A DNA stretch of 64,000 nt from Lactifluus volemus (Eukaryota > Basidiomycota > Agaricomycetes > Russulales > Russulaceae): assembly GCA_022376515.1 (NCBI GenBank), contig WTXI01000035.1, positions 62,001 through 126,000 on the forward strand. Direction: 5' to 3'. The notes under the pieces are model-generated. The model was not told where the DNA came from, did not search any database, and was given only the letters and a program-made list of their open reading frames with translations. Shown here in pieces: positions 1 to 10,246 of this stretch. Position 1 is the first letter of the stretch; each line of letters begins with the position of its first letter. A program made the position numbers and the translations under genes.

Positions 1-641
1 AGACTAGGTGCCCGAAAGGTTTCGAGAGAGGCGTGGTTTGTAGAACCATGGGACTGAGACTTGATGAACATGCGTTCCAGGATTGGGAATTCCTCGTTCA
101 TTGGCGTGGTGAACTTGCCTAATTTGGAGGCTAGTATCTGGAGGGCAATACGGTGCAAACGGTCAGAGTGACCGAGTGCAAGCAGTACACCCTCTTCGTC
201 CTCTGCTGTCATCTCACGATTGCTGTCGTCATAAAAGGCGGTGAGCGGCAGGGGAGGTGAATGGGCTAGCATCTCTGCTACAGGCACACCATAGCTGCAA
301 AGGAGATGGAGATCCAATCGTAAAGGTGATGCAAGAATGAGCTGCCGCCACCGTCGGCAAACCCAAGCTGGCTTGTACCACCAACGTTGGCGGCACCACT
401 TGCGGACCAATAGGTCATTCTCGTCATCTTCTTCATCCTTGATATCAAGTAGATAGACATAGAATATGTGGAGAAGGACGTCATCGTTAAGGGTATGGAT
501 AGGTGAATATGGTTTGTCGCCAAGAGACCCTATTGATTCACGAGTTGGTGCGTGGGATGGGGACAACCGACGTTGGGACTCAAGAGTTGGTAAACGTAGG
601 CGTGGCCACTTATTGCGGAGCCAACGAGTGGTGGTAGACAT
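1..641 (-). CDS. F-box-like domain protein, 3' part cut by window edge
   Basis: An open frame runs from an ATG at 641 down to position 1 without a stop, giving at least 213 residues; the end lies outside the window. About residues 45-60 read PIHTLNDDVLLHIFYVYLLD, the usual start of an F-box (P-hydrophobic-D/E-L-L-IF). Later comes a W-V-C-R-R-W-R pattern followed by SPLRLDLHL, typical of the F-box-like genes that are greatly expanded in mushroom-forming fungi. Such proteins are expected to bind Skp1 and recruit substrates to an SCF ubiquitin ligase; that role is family knowledge. An acidic run (KDEEDDEND) and a Trp/Arg-rich stretch sit inside the domain. No intron or break is seen. The start is the first ATG after stops in all upstream frames. 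Confidence 0.75.
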   Translation of the reverse strand, partial: MSTTTRWLRNKWPRLRLPTLESQRRLSPSHAPTRESIGSLGDKPYSPIHTLNDDVLLHIFYVYLLDIKDEEDDENDLLVRKWCRQRWWYKPAWVCRRWRQLILASPLRLDLHLLCSYGVPVAEMLAHSPPLPLTAFYDDSNREMTAEDEEGVLLALGHSDRLHRIALQILASKLGKFTTPMNEEFPILERMFIKSQSHGSTNHASLETFRAPS

Positions 642-1190
642 GTTTAGTAGCGAAGGGGATATGATTGAAGATTAAAGTGTATTGGCCTCATTTATGTCCT
701 CATGCCAGTGGGCAGTGTCTTTGACATGGCGGCGTTGGTAGGGACAGCGAGGTCAGGATGACAGCGTGGGAAGCGTAGCGGACATTGTGCAGTTACCCGA
801 CGCTGAGATAAGCATAGAACGTTGGATGAGCGTGTCCTCCTCGAGGTCATCTTTCCATGTGGTCGGAAAATCCCACATGTCGATCACGTGATTTTCCTAC
901 CCGTTCGAGACATCCGAATGCGGGTGTTTCCGCGCGGTTAAGGGAGTTCGCGCATGCCTCCTTCCTCCTGTGTCTGCTATCTATTCCGCCATCAGGTCAA
1001 GCGTGACGAATTGCTGGCCCGGCCCCCGGACAGTCCTCAATGATGTGACTGGTCTGTTATGGAATGTGATATCAGCTAAGCCGTTACAATGAGCTACCAC
1101 TACAAAACTATAAAAGTTGTAGCTCAACTTTGAGCGTCCCTATTTATTATGGCAACATGATTGCATACAATCAACAAAACTGTAAGGGAA
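642..1190. other. Intergenic stretch, no gene recognised
   Basis: I see no coding frame with family resemblance here. It should contain the promoter of the F-box gene at its left end and the 3' region of secreted-protein copy A at its right end. Confidence 0.4.
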
Positions 1191-1591
1191 CTAATCGCAT
1201 AGGTATTGGCAAACCCTATTGCAATTAGTCGTCTTATCAATGCAATTACAGGGCCACTTGAAACCTTGAGCACCTACACCCGTGCTTAGAGCTCGTCGGG
1301 CTGTAGACTTGAACGTTGTATTGTCGCGACTCGAGTTGGATGCGGAGGGCTGGTAGGTCCCGGCGCTCGAGCTGGGCAAGCCCGACACAGTACCCGAGAC
1401 GATGGGAGGCACGCCTTCGGAAATGGTGGCGTTGAAGGCCTGGTCGAGAAGGTCAGATTACTCAAGGCTGGATCCGCAAACTAGCGTACGACAGTGTTGT
1501 TTGGCATGACGGGCTTGCTACCAGTTGGCATTGTTGATGCTGATGCAGCGAGGGGAACAAGAAGAGCAGTCAAGAATTTGAAGAACAGCAT
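1191..1591 (-). CDS. Small secreted cysteine-rich protein, copy A
   Basis: Two coding exons, 1490-1591 and 1191-1439, joined over a 50-nt intron (GTACGC at 1489, branch-like CTGAC, CAG end at 1440), give 116 residues. The N-terminus MLFFKFLTALLVPLAASA is a clear signal peptide, so the product should be secreted. A Ser/Thr/Asn-rich middle follows, then a cysteine-rich end with the spacing C-N-C-x6-C-x3-C-x3-C. Copy A stops just after VCQYLC, so it lacks the CLIxCCSNIN segment of copies B and E. It belongs to a family of five in this window, all on the minus strand. No database family is recognised; effector, adhesin or wall protein are all possible. Confidence 0.6.
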
Positions 1592-1714
1592 TGTGGCCAA
1601 GGGCGTAGTAAGGAGATAGATGTTTTGGGGAGAACCACACTGGCAGCCTGTCGGGCGTCACCGTGTGTGCTTGAAGGAAATGCTCGAGCGACCTGGCTAG
1701 TAGGCAAATAGATA

Positions 1715-1773
1715 CTAGAAATATCATAGGAGTTAGAATGACGACGGCGACGACGATAGGACGTAAAACACAC
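1715..1773 (-). other. 5'-UTR intron of copy A, shared intron family
   Basis: A 59-nt GT..AG unit upstream of the copy A start. It shares the core of GTGTGTATACCTCCTATCG, a run of CGTCGTCG, and TATGATATTTCTAG with introns at 18637, 39427, 39927, 52034 and 55514. In this copy the 5' part is GTGTGTTTTACGTCC. Confidence 0.5.
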
Positions 1774-2530
1774 CCAGGAAACAGAAGGACTCGGAGGTGA
1801 ATGTCTGAATAAAAACGCTTGAAAGGGTTGAGCATGACGGAGGTCTGCCAGTGGAATCGAGGCGAGTTGTTATATTGAAGGATTACTAGGAAATGCCGAC
1901 GTCAGGGTTTGGAAGACCGCCACGACGCAGGCATCCGAGAAAAACCGGCCCGGGAGGAGATAACCGTGACGGTGTTGCTTCTCGTTTGCCGGCTAAGTGG
2001 GTGCGAGCGCCACAGCCGTTAACGATCCTCATTTCGACTCCTTTTTCTTCGTTAGCTCTACTTAGCACAACCTGGCGGCGCCTCGTTTACTAAACGAGCC
2101 CACACCAGGCAGCAGCTGCGTCGGGACGCTTCCCCGACGAGATACCCTACCTTCCGCTTCACCTCGATCTGCTTTGTTCCATACTCGTTACTGTACCATG
2201 TTTATCTGCGAACGGACTCATTACTAAATTAGTTTGTTCACCCCTTCATGGTTAATTGTAAAACAAAGCTCTCGAAAGAGGATAGACAACAGACACCCAA
2301 CAGCTCAGGGTGAAGTCAGCAGAGGCGCGGTGGAAAAATATACCCGTTACGGGCACACACATATGTTCTTTATGGTGCAGAACGTTCGCACGTTGGAGAG
2401 GCGACAACACGGCCGAAATCAGCTGAACTAGTCGCGTCCCACATCGCTGAAGGGTTTACGCAGGCGACGCATCAAATGGAACTAGTATCATAGGAAACCA
2501 TCACTTGCGAGTGGCGTTGTACCCGAAAGG
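1774..2530. other. Upstream region of copy A and spacer, no gene recognised
   Basis: The left end is the presumed promoter of secreted-protein copy A. The rest has short open frames on both strands without recognisable sequence. Confidence 0.35.
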
Positions 2531-2536
2531 CTAAGT

Positions 2537-3370
2537 TCAAAGGACCATCATCAGCGAACTCTCCCGGTAGTTTTTTTCCGCAATCACGCCGCAGTTATCG
2601 AAAATGTAGTCGATCCTGCTTGCAGCATTTCCACACTCGCCGACACCGCCTACCGTGGAACCCCGTTTGTCGCTCCGCGGGTTGAGCAGATTTGTTGAAA
2701 GGCGCGTAGAGTATGATGCCGTTCGACGAGTCAAGGGAGTACGCAGGCGTTACGCGGAAGGAATGCCCGTATGATGGGACACCGAGGATCATTTGTTGAA
2801 TAGAGAGACCAGTGGTGGACCAAGCATTCACAGCTGACACCGCAGAACCCCGTCGAAAGGTGTATTAGGTCCGACAGTGGCAGACCAAGATCCCCAGACG
2901 TCATGATCATAGTTCATAATCTTTGCGCGGTGCCAGTGCTGCCAGACAAAAGGGAACTAGGCCAAAGAACTTGAAGAATTTTGCGCTGTTATTCGTGGAC
3001 ACAACATTTCAACCGATGCCCTGCTTGCTGGGATATTCCCGGCTAAATGGACGTGAGTCTTGGAAGGTCAAAAGTACGCACTCAAATTCAATCCATCTAA
3101 TTTGTACTGTGTGATGGGCTCCATGACTCCTTGAGCAAATGCAGTGTGGTTTGCGTCGCTGCCTACTACAGCATAAAGAAAGTAGCGAGAGCCCGACCAG
3201 CCTCCGACAGACAAAATGGCAGGAAAGTTCTGACATATTCAGAGTCATGCATAATCTGATCATGATGCAGTAACTGTTCATCGGAGTCCCAAGGAGCCAT
3301 GGGGGCTTCGAGTGCTGGAACTATTACCAGGATCAGTTGAGGTCCCACTGGCGGAAAATATCTTCAAATT
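2537..3370 (-). pseudogene. GH18 chitinase remnant
   Basis: Minus-strand pieces in shifting frames resemble a family-18 chitinase. Upstream pieces read AILSVGGWSGSRYF-like sequence, then a REYPSKQGIGCNVVSTN segment (near the catalytic DxxDxDxE region, which is not intact here), then AKIMNYDHDVWGSW with VGPNTPFDG, then ILGVPSYGHSFRV and ILYAPFNKS. These are in the order of the (beta/alpha)8 barrel of fungal GH18 enzymes, which cleave chitin. Several frameshifts and stops break the frame, so no full enzyme can be made. The start lies somewhere near or beyond 3370. It is divergent from the glucosamine-6-phosphate deaminase gene, which acts further down the same chitin-use route. Confidence 0.7.
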
Positions 3371-3559
3371 CGATTGTCTGTGTATTCAGGTGTTGCGGTA
3401 AATTGAACCGAGTCCGTGGCACCTCCGAGTCCGCATGTACGTTGTCGATCACCCTCCGATTAAGGGCCCTGAGAGTCCAATGGATGCCCGACAAAGGAAG
3501 AAAACCATCTGTCATTCCCAATATGTTAGTTAAAAAAAAAAGATCGACTTGGCGATGCG

Positions 3560-3830
3560 TAAAGTTTACCACGGAACTCGGCCTTCCCCACCGCACCATT
3601 CCCACACCGCACTACGCGGCCGCCAAAAGCACTTGCGACATTTTGTCTTCGGGCGCACATGCTCTCGCCGTGCTCGCACGACTGCGGCTGCAGGGCAGCC
3701 GCAGTTTGTGGTGGTCGAGTGGTCGAGTTTGAGGGACGATATTCGGACCGGCACAATTGCAGCTGGCCAATTTCGATTTTTTTTAACGGCGTGTTCAAGG
3801 GGGTTTACGGTTAGCATCGGTAGCGTCAAC
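3560..3830. repeat. Dispersed repeat, copy 1 (partner near 54400-54600)
   Basis: This stretch matches 54400-54600 in order: an ACACCGCAC..CGCGG box, CATTTTATCTTCG-like sequence, GCTCTCGCCGTGCTCG, then CAGCTGGCCAATTTCGATTT and GGCGTGTTCAAGG. Both copies are degraded and share no clear open frame. It is probably part of a mobile element or a duplicated gene end that I cannot name. Confidence 0.5.
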
Positions 3831-3839
3831 TTGAATGTA

Positions 3840-4720
3840 TGTCGTGGACACGCGACGTATCTATGAAGTACATTGACGCCACCGATGCGGAGGGTTTGGA
3901 CCATCGTCGGGACGTACTGCACTGCCAGTGTACACTGTACGTCAGTGAGAACGAACGTGCGTGGATTAGTCACTCCATACACTATCTTCCCTTGGCAAAA
4001 CCCCCATTTTGCTGTAACTCTCTTCCTTTTCGCAATCGTTCCACCCGCCGACGTCTATTCGTGACTTTATCCATAGTCTTTCATTCGCATTACTCAAATG
4101 AGTATTACTGTTCCATCTCATCGTAAATTCACTGTTCAGTTTACGGGCCACGTAAATGTCACGTACCCGAAGGGAAGAAGATAGGGAAGCCGAATCGGGG
4201 GTTCTCGACTGCTCAGTGGTCCTTGTCATAGCGACCCACCTGGCAGTTTCCTCTATTTTTCGCATCGATGGCATAGCGGTGGTCATCGGAGGACTGAGTG
4301 GAGAGCAAATCAGGTTGCTAGGACCCATTATAAATAACTTGAACCACTCTTTCCCCCAAACCATCAGCCTGCAGTTAGCCTGTTGCATATACAGCTCGGG
4401 TTCAACAGACATGTCTTGGCCACCCGCAGCGAGATGGAAATCTACTGGCTGCGCCAACCTTGATTTATACTAAACCCCGAAAGTGCGTCATAAGACCTAT
4501 GCACCCGAGGCTACATCTGGACAAGGCCGGCCCTGTCATAGGCCTCATCTCCCACGCCGCGAATCACCCCTGCCAGCGCACATGAGCAACCTTTCAGGAG
4601 AAACGCAGGCCAGAGGCTCCATCTGTTATAATAGTCTACACAGCTGAGCGACCGAGCGACCACCCCATCGGCTCTCCACTTCCTCCACAAACTCTTTTCC
4701 GTATCCACTCACCACTCTAA
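3840..4720. other. Spacer between chitinase remnant and deaminase
   Basis: The stretch holds an unrecognised minus-strand open frame (3966-4457, 163 residues) with no family signal. The right end, just before 4721, should be the deaminase promoter. If the chitinase was once intact, this was a shared divergent promoter. Confidence 0.35.
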
Positions 4721-5947
4721 ATGCGTAAGTGCTCCCCCTGTTTTTTTCACGAATATTTCTGGTCGTTTCGAACCTTCTATTGGTAGGACTTATTATCCGT
4801 GACAACCCCGTTGCTGTGGGTGAATACATTGGCGACTACATCGCAAAACGGTGCGTGGGAAAGCGCGCGGTGTTCATGAGGACTGTCGACTGCGGGAACC
4901 CAAGCAAACTTGCAGTCATCTTTTTTTTTTCTAAAATTTTCGGTGTATAGGATCAATGAATTCCAACCAACTGCAGAGAAGCCGTTCGTACTCGGTCTCC
5001 CCACAGGTTCATCACCAATTCCGACTTACAAACACCTCATCCACCTTGTCATGGATGGAAAACTTTCGTACGCGCCGTGATCTTTCTTCCGAGCATTTGG
5101 AGCCAGGCGTACTATGCGCGAGGTCCTAATGATGCGGGCATGTGTAGATTTAAGAATGTGGTGACGTTCAACATGGACGAGTATGTGGGGCTGCCATGCG
5201 AGCATCCCGAGTCCTACCATACCTTCATGTTCCGCGAGTTCTTCTCGCATGGTGCGCGTGTCAAACGTTATCCCTACGCTCCATTCTTGGGGTTAAGGGG
5301 GTTGTGCCGTGAGCTAGGGAGACTGACGACATCCCATGACCATTCACAGTGGACATCGACCCCAACAACGTTAACATCCTCGATGGGAACGCATCCGACC
5401 TGGTTGCCGAGTGCCACCAATACGAGGAAAAGATCCAAGCCGTTGGTGGCATCGAGCTCTTCCTCGGTGGCATCGGCGAGGACGGACACATCGCGTTCAA
5501 CGAGCCCGGCTCCTCGCTCTCGTCGCGCACACGCATCAAGACGCTCGCGTATGACACGATCCTCGCAAACGCGCGATTCTTTGAAAACGACATCGCAGCC
5601 GTGCCACGCATGGCACTCACGGTGGGAGTCAAGACTGTTTTAGACTCTCGCGAAGTCGTCGTGGTCGTTACCGGCCAGCGCAAGGCCCTCGCACTGAGCA
5701 TGGCGATTGAACATGGGGTGAATCATTTGTGGACATTGTCAGCATTACAGATGCATCCCTGGGCACTCATCGTTGTGGATGAGGATGCAACGGCTGGTAC
5801 GTGGATACCCTTGTACACAGCTGAGGTGTGTTGACGGTCCCTGGAGCAGAGTTGCATGTGAAAACTGTCAAATACTTCAAATCTATCGAGCGTGTCCAGG
5901 GAGAGGTCGAGGCTGCCAGTGTAGAAAAGAATGGTAGTGACTCGTGA
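4721..5947 (+). CDS. Glucosamine-6-phosphate deaminase
   Basis: Six exons (4721-4724, 4787-4850, 4951-5067, 5148-5251, 5350-5796, 5850-5947) join in frame to 277 residues, the usual length of this family (about 265-290). The enzyme converts glucosamine-6-phosphate to fructose-6-phosphate and ammonia in the cytosol, the last step of N-acetylglucosamine use. Visible family blocks are [20 protein letters not shown] at the N-terminus, the sugar-phosphate loop LGLPTGSSP, the catalytic [17 protein letters not shown], then [20 protein letters not shown] and [10 protein letters not shown]. All five introns have GT..AG ends of 53-100 nt. The first exon is only ATG plus one base, so the start could be missed by simple gene finders. 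It appears intact and is one of few ordinary working genes in the window. Confidence 0.92.
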
Positions 5948-6407
5948 GGATAAAGTTGGAAGCATGTATTGAGCACGCAGCATCGGCAATCGTACTAGTA
6001 ACTGTTTGTTTTTCTTGGCCTCGGGGTGAGGATGATGTTATATGAAGGCGAAATTTATGGTGAGAAGAAGTACAAACCTCGAATACAAAAGTTTTTTGGT
6101 CGCTTCAATCTGTCGGTGGCCATTGTGTGTGACAACATAGGGATGATATGGTTGGCACATCAGAAACCCGTCGTCTTCGAAGAACCAAGGGGTCTGGGAG
6201 GTACAGGCTACTAGTAGAGCTGCGGGATGATACTCCAACATCATTCAAAAGCTCGGGCATTCGTTATTCATTCGTTGAATGTTCGTAAAGAGGGGCTGGT
6301 CCTTTGTTGAAATGTGAGGGGCGAGTACAAGGTTTGGAAGCGGGACCGCGCGGCAACTATCTGACATGAGTTACGTAAAATGCCTTGCCAGTGGGTTTGT
6401 CTTTATC
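5948..6407. other. 3' flank of deaminase, no gene recognised
   Basis: No coding signal seen. The right boundary at about 6408 is where similarity to the retrotransposon terminal repeat begins. Confidence 0.35.
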
Positions 6408-6518
6408 TAATTGGCCCTACCTGAAAATGAGGAGACACACGAAGCGAGAGTGAAGGCCGGAACGGAGGCCAACGGCCCCCTGACAGATAAAATTACAGGC
6501 ACGGAGCAGGGTGCCGAA
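6408..6518 (-). repeat. B2 terminal repeat of the retrotransposon
   Basis: It runs from CTAATTGGCCCTACCTG to GGGTGCCGAA and matches 10056-10169 along its whole length, after which the two copies diverge. Confidence 0.8.
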
Positions 6519-7377
6519 GAGAAGGAGACACAGGAAAGAAGGGGAAATGCATCAGCAAAATGTCCGAGCAGCTTATTTCTACTTAAACTCACTTAAAAAG
6601 TTTTTTTAAGTACTCCTAAGTACTTTAAGTACTTTAAGCACTTTAAGTCATTTTAAGACAAGTCGGCCTCCAGGAAATTGCTTATTTTCACTTATTTTCG
6701 CTTAATTTCGCTTAATTTCGCTTATTTTCTTTTTTTTTTCACTTAAAATTGGGTCAATTTCAACATTTGAGTGAGTTTCAAGCATGTTTAAGTGAGATTT
6801 AAGCACTTTTAAGAACATTTTAAGCAAAATATATTTGAGATTACACTACAACATTAATAACTAGGGGAAGGCTCATAGGAAATGCAGGAGGCACAGGAAA
6901 TGTGGAAGCCACAGGAGATGCAGACAAAACAGAATAAGACAGCACCACAAGTCACAGAAGTCAGTCCCTGCTCTGACTACAGGAGCTTCGTGAGCTCACA
7001 CTCATACTCAACCCCAAACCAACAGACGCAGATCTCCTGTTAACATCTCATGGAGGTGTGAGTGGGAGCGATAACGTGGGGAACGCGAAGGGGACCGTGA
7101 CATAGAGCGAGAGTGGGCCGGAGAAGGAGATCAGCGTCGACAAGAGATAGTGGTGGAGATCTGCACAAGGGCGGCCTGTTGTCCCGATAATCACGCTGCA
7201 GAGTCGGTGGGGCTGTATCCCTCCTCTTCCCGCTCTGTAAATATGGTATCAAGGATTCTGCCAAGGAATGAGTCAAACAACTGAGACTAGTAACAGAAAG
7301 AAATACCTCCGAACTGAGCGGGCAATTGCGATTCGATCCCAGCCGTATACGTCGCACTCGAGAGCTTACCAACACGG

Positions 7378-7652
7378 ATGCTCGCGCGGCGCAAATTTTC
7401 CACGCGCTCGCCGTGGTCATGTTCGTGCCCGGCGTGGCGGCAGATCCGGTGTTCACGCACCTGGCGTTCAGCGCCGCGTTTGCCTTGTTCGTACTTGCGG
7501 AGTACGTGCAGTACTTTGCGTTGTACCCGCTAGGCGCGGCCGTGCACGTGTTTATGAGCGACTTTTTGGACTCCAAGGATAGCGGGACGGCCATCTTGAG
7601 CCACTTTTACTTGCTGACTGGGTGCGCGGGGGCTTTGTGGCTCGAGGCGTAA
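7378..7652 (+). pseudogene. Captured fragment of dolichol kinase
   Basis: One frame reads FHALAVVMFVPGVAADPVFT, then FALYPLGAAVHVFM, then LDSKDSGTAILSHFYLLTGC and ALWLEA before a stop. This is the C-terminal membrane region of fungal dolichol kinase (SEC59 type), which makes dolichyl phosphate in the ER for glycosylation. Only about 90 residues are present, with no upstream part of the enzyme and no own promoter seen. It lies inside a TIR element, so it is best read as a transduplicated gene piece. The frame is still open, so the capture may be recent or selectively tolerated. Confidence 0.65.
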
Positions 7653-7699
7653 GTTGTTGAGCGGATGCATGCGACAACATTCGCAAGCAGGTGACAAAG

Positions 7700-8062
7700 T
7701 CATAAAATGACAGGCGCGGGAGGCGCAGGTGGCCCAGGAAGTGGTGGAGGCGGCGGAGGCGGCGGGGCAGGAGGAGGCGGCGGAGGCGGAGGCGAAAAAA
7801 GACGAAAAAAAAGTCAGGACGCGTTAGGTTTGAGCAGGCAGAGTGACAACATACCGGGGAGGTGCAGAACACGTCGGCGCAGGCAGCGTGACACCGTGGA
7901 CCGCCCGGCAGTGCCAATGGGTCCAGGAGGTGCGCGATGTGGAGGCGAATGCGGCGGAGGAGACGGAAGTGGCCCAGGAGGACCAAGAGGAGGTGGTGCA
8001 GGCGGTGCAGGCGGCGGCGCAGGAGGAGGCAGCGGAGGCGGAAAGAAGGGAAAAAAAAAAAA
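7700..8062. repeat. GGN-rich module with shared ~100-bp unit, copy 1
   Basis: Purine-rich GGAGGCGGCGGAGGC tracts flank a unit with GACACCGTGGACCGCCCGGC and GTGCCAATGGGTCCAGGAG. The unit recurs at about 8750-8840 and, inverted, at about 61150-61260 inside the other large CATCAG element. Long glycine- or proline-rich frames here follow from base composition and are not counted as genes. Confidence 0.6.
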
Positions 8063-8068
8063 CTTTGG

Positions 8069-8625
8069 GCCCATGGTGCACGAGCCCATGACCGATCTCA
8101 TCGCCCTCATGAGCAAGCTCGTCAATCTGAAAGGTAACATTCTCATACCCGGCGTCGATGAGATGGACCCTCCCCCAAATGACGAAGAAAGGCACGTCTT
8201 CCCCCAATCCTTCATTTCTTCCTCCTTAACTTGCTTTGAACAGGGCAACTGTACCAAAATCTCAACTACACCATCGAAGACGTGGAGGTCTCGGCCGGTG
8301 CCAAGATCACTATTTCGGAGGACAAAGCGGACGTGCTGATGGGTCACATGCGCTCTCCTTGCTCTCCCTCCATGGCATCGAGTTTGCGTTTTACGGCGCG
8401 GGTGCCAAGACGGTCATCCCCGCCAAAGTGTCAGGAATGTTCAGCATCTGTCTGGTCCCACCGCGGATCCCAGACAATGTCGACCCGCTCGTCATCCAGT
8501 ATTTGCGCGACGAGTTTGCAAAGTTCAAGAGCAAGAACACGATCAATGTCGAGAATCTGCATGGAGGCAAACCCTGGGTCGAGGATTACAAACATTGGAG
8601 CCACGAGGCCGCGCATCGTGCGACA
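8069..8625 (+). pseudogene. Captured fragment of M20-family dipeptidase (CNDP2/DUG1 type)
   Basis: In successive frames the sequence reads HEPMTDLIALMSKLV, LYQNLNYTIEDVE, GIEFAFYGAGAKTVIPAKVS, then PDNVDPLVIQYLRDEFAKF and NVENLHGGKPWVEDYKHW. These match the middle of cytosolic metallodipeptidases of the carnosinase-like M20 family, which split Cys-Gly and other dipeptides. An old intron seems to lie at about 8192-8243 and frame changes occur around 8350. Neither end of the gene is present. It sits within the same TIR element as the dolichol-kinase piece, so at least two unlinked host genes were taken up by one element. Confidence 0.65.
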
Positions 8626-9629
8626 GCGAGGTGGCGATCGTGCACGAGCATTGATGATGGGTACATGTCCACGAACGATACTGTATGTGCAGATCACTGT
8701 TCTGCCATCTGAAAGTCAGGCACGTTGGGGTGGGGCAGGCTGACAACGTACCGAGGAGGGTGCAGAAGAGGCCGACGCAGGCAACATGACGCCGTGGACC
8801 GCCCGGCAGTGCCACTGGGTCCAGGAGCCGCGCGATGTGGAGGTGGCGAAAGCGGTGGAGGCGGCGCGGAGGAAGAGAGAAAAAAGGCAGGGATGCTGAG
8901 ACGTGTGGCGGGGCAAGACGGCGAGCAGTGGTGGCGACAACAGAGGCGAGACAGCGACAGAGGGGGACAGAGGGAGGGATAGGCGCAGACAACGAGAGGC
9001 ACGAAAATGATGAGGCAAATGAAAATCAACATCAAGCAAACAAGAGTAAACAACCGATGCAGGTGCACCGGAACGACTTAGCAAAAATTTCGTGACTTTG
9101 GCAAAAACTTCGCGACTTCACAAAATTTTCAGTGTGCTTAGCTAATTATGTGATAATTAAGCGACTTTAAGCGACTTTAAGCGAATTTAAGTGACTTTAA
9201 GCAACTGTACATGTTTAAGTAACAATTAAGCAAACACAATAACTAGTAACTGGTGAACCAATTGTTTTTAAGTGGTTTTAAGTGACAATTAAGCGACACC
9301 TGATAATCAAGCAACTGGTAAGTGCAGTAAGCAGTCAACAAGATGTTTTAAGTGCAATTAAGTACACAGACATGACACTTAAGCAGTTGATTAAAAATCA
9401 TGTGACCACTTTGCTTAAAAAATGGGCATCGCTTAACTTGCTTAATTGTGCTTAAATGACTTAATTGTCTTAAGCGTCGCTTAATGTACTTAAAACTACT
9501 TAAAAAGCAATTTTAAGCAATTTTAAGTACATTTTAAGCATATTTTAAGCACATTTTAAGTAAAACTTTTTAAGTGACTTTAAGTGACTTTAAGCTGCTC
9601 GGACATTTTGCTGATGTGGGGACGGCGGG

Positions 9630-10055
9630 CGAGTGAAAAAAGTGAGAAGTGGGCGACTGCTGAAGGAGGAACGCAAGATTGAGAAACAAAAGAGAAAAAA
9701 GAGAAGGTCACAAATTGAACTGACCTGACGAGGTGCAAGTTAGGGACAAGGAGAAAGCCCCTAAGTGAGAGAGAGCTTGCACCTTATCAGACAGAAGGAT
9801 CCGACAAGACCTAGACCTCTGTGGCATCCGCCACTGCCTAGGTCTTGACTCCTATCTGACAAACGCGAACTCCGGGAGAACGCGGGACCGCCCCTACAGC
9901 ACTGCTGAGTGAGACAGCTGAGTAAGGATGGTGTAGAGTCACCTACCGAGAGAGGTGAGAAGGAGAACACTGTGCACGAGACACATGGGGAAGAGTGAGG
10001 GAGTCGCCCACAACAGGTGAGCCAATTAGACTTATGTAAACTGAAGTTTAAAGTC
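9630..10055 (-). repeat. A2 internal repeat of the retrotransposon
   Basis: Matches 14345-14761 plus 17106-17124. Common landmarks are GAGTGAAAAAAGTGAGAAG at one end and TAAACTGAAGTTTAAAGTC at the other. Confidence 0.85.
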
Positions 10056-10169
10056 AACTAATTGGCCCTACCTGAAAATGAGGAGACACACGAAGCGAGA
10101 GTGAAGGCCGGAACGGAGGCCAACGGCCCCCTGACAGATAAAATTACAGGCACGGAGCAGGGTGCCGAA
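10056..10169 (-). repeat. B1 internal repeat of the retrotransposon
   Basis: Copy of the B2 repeat at 6408-6518, directly abutting A2 and followed by the 3' end of the recombinase gene. Confidence 0.8.
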
Positions 10170-10246
10170 AACGTGACACAGACCCTAAAGGAAAAGGTAA
10201 TAAAGAGGAGGAGGAAGGGAGGCTGGTGGTGAAAGAAGGGGGAGTG

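Larger units (their letters stand above)
6550..9616. mobile_element. Non-autonomous TIR element 1 with CATCAG ends and captured genes
   Basis: The ends form a perfect 26-bp inverted repeat, beginning CATCAGCAAAATGTCCGAGC (6550-6575 and 9591-9616). The flanks are TG on both sides (6548-6549, 9617-9618), a 2-bp target duplication. Subterminal zones of several hundred bases (6590-6840, 9090-9600) are packed with degenerate AAGTGACTTTAAG-like units in both orientations, probably transposase-binding sites. The middle carries a dolichol-kinase fragment, a dipeptidase fragment and a Gly-codon-rich module that recurs in the element at 57874. No transposase is present. The family resembles other elements here with CATCAG ends; I cannot assign a superfamily. 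Confidence 0.8.

Noticed and set aside
3966..4457. 163-residue minus-strand frame as a gene
   Set aside because: No family blocks, no intron context, and it overlaps the likely promoter of the deaminase.
7707..8339. Glycine-rich and proline-rich proteins on both strands
   Set aside because: Produced by GGN/CCN-rich repeats in every phase; the same module recurs in another transposon.
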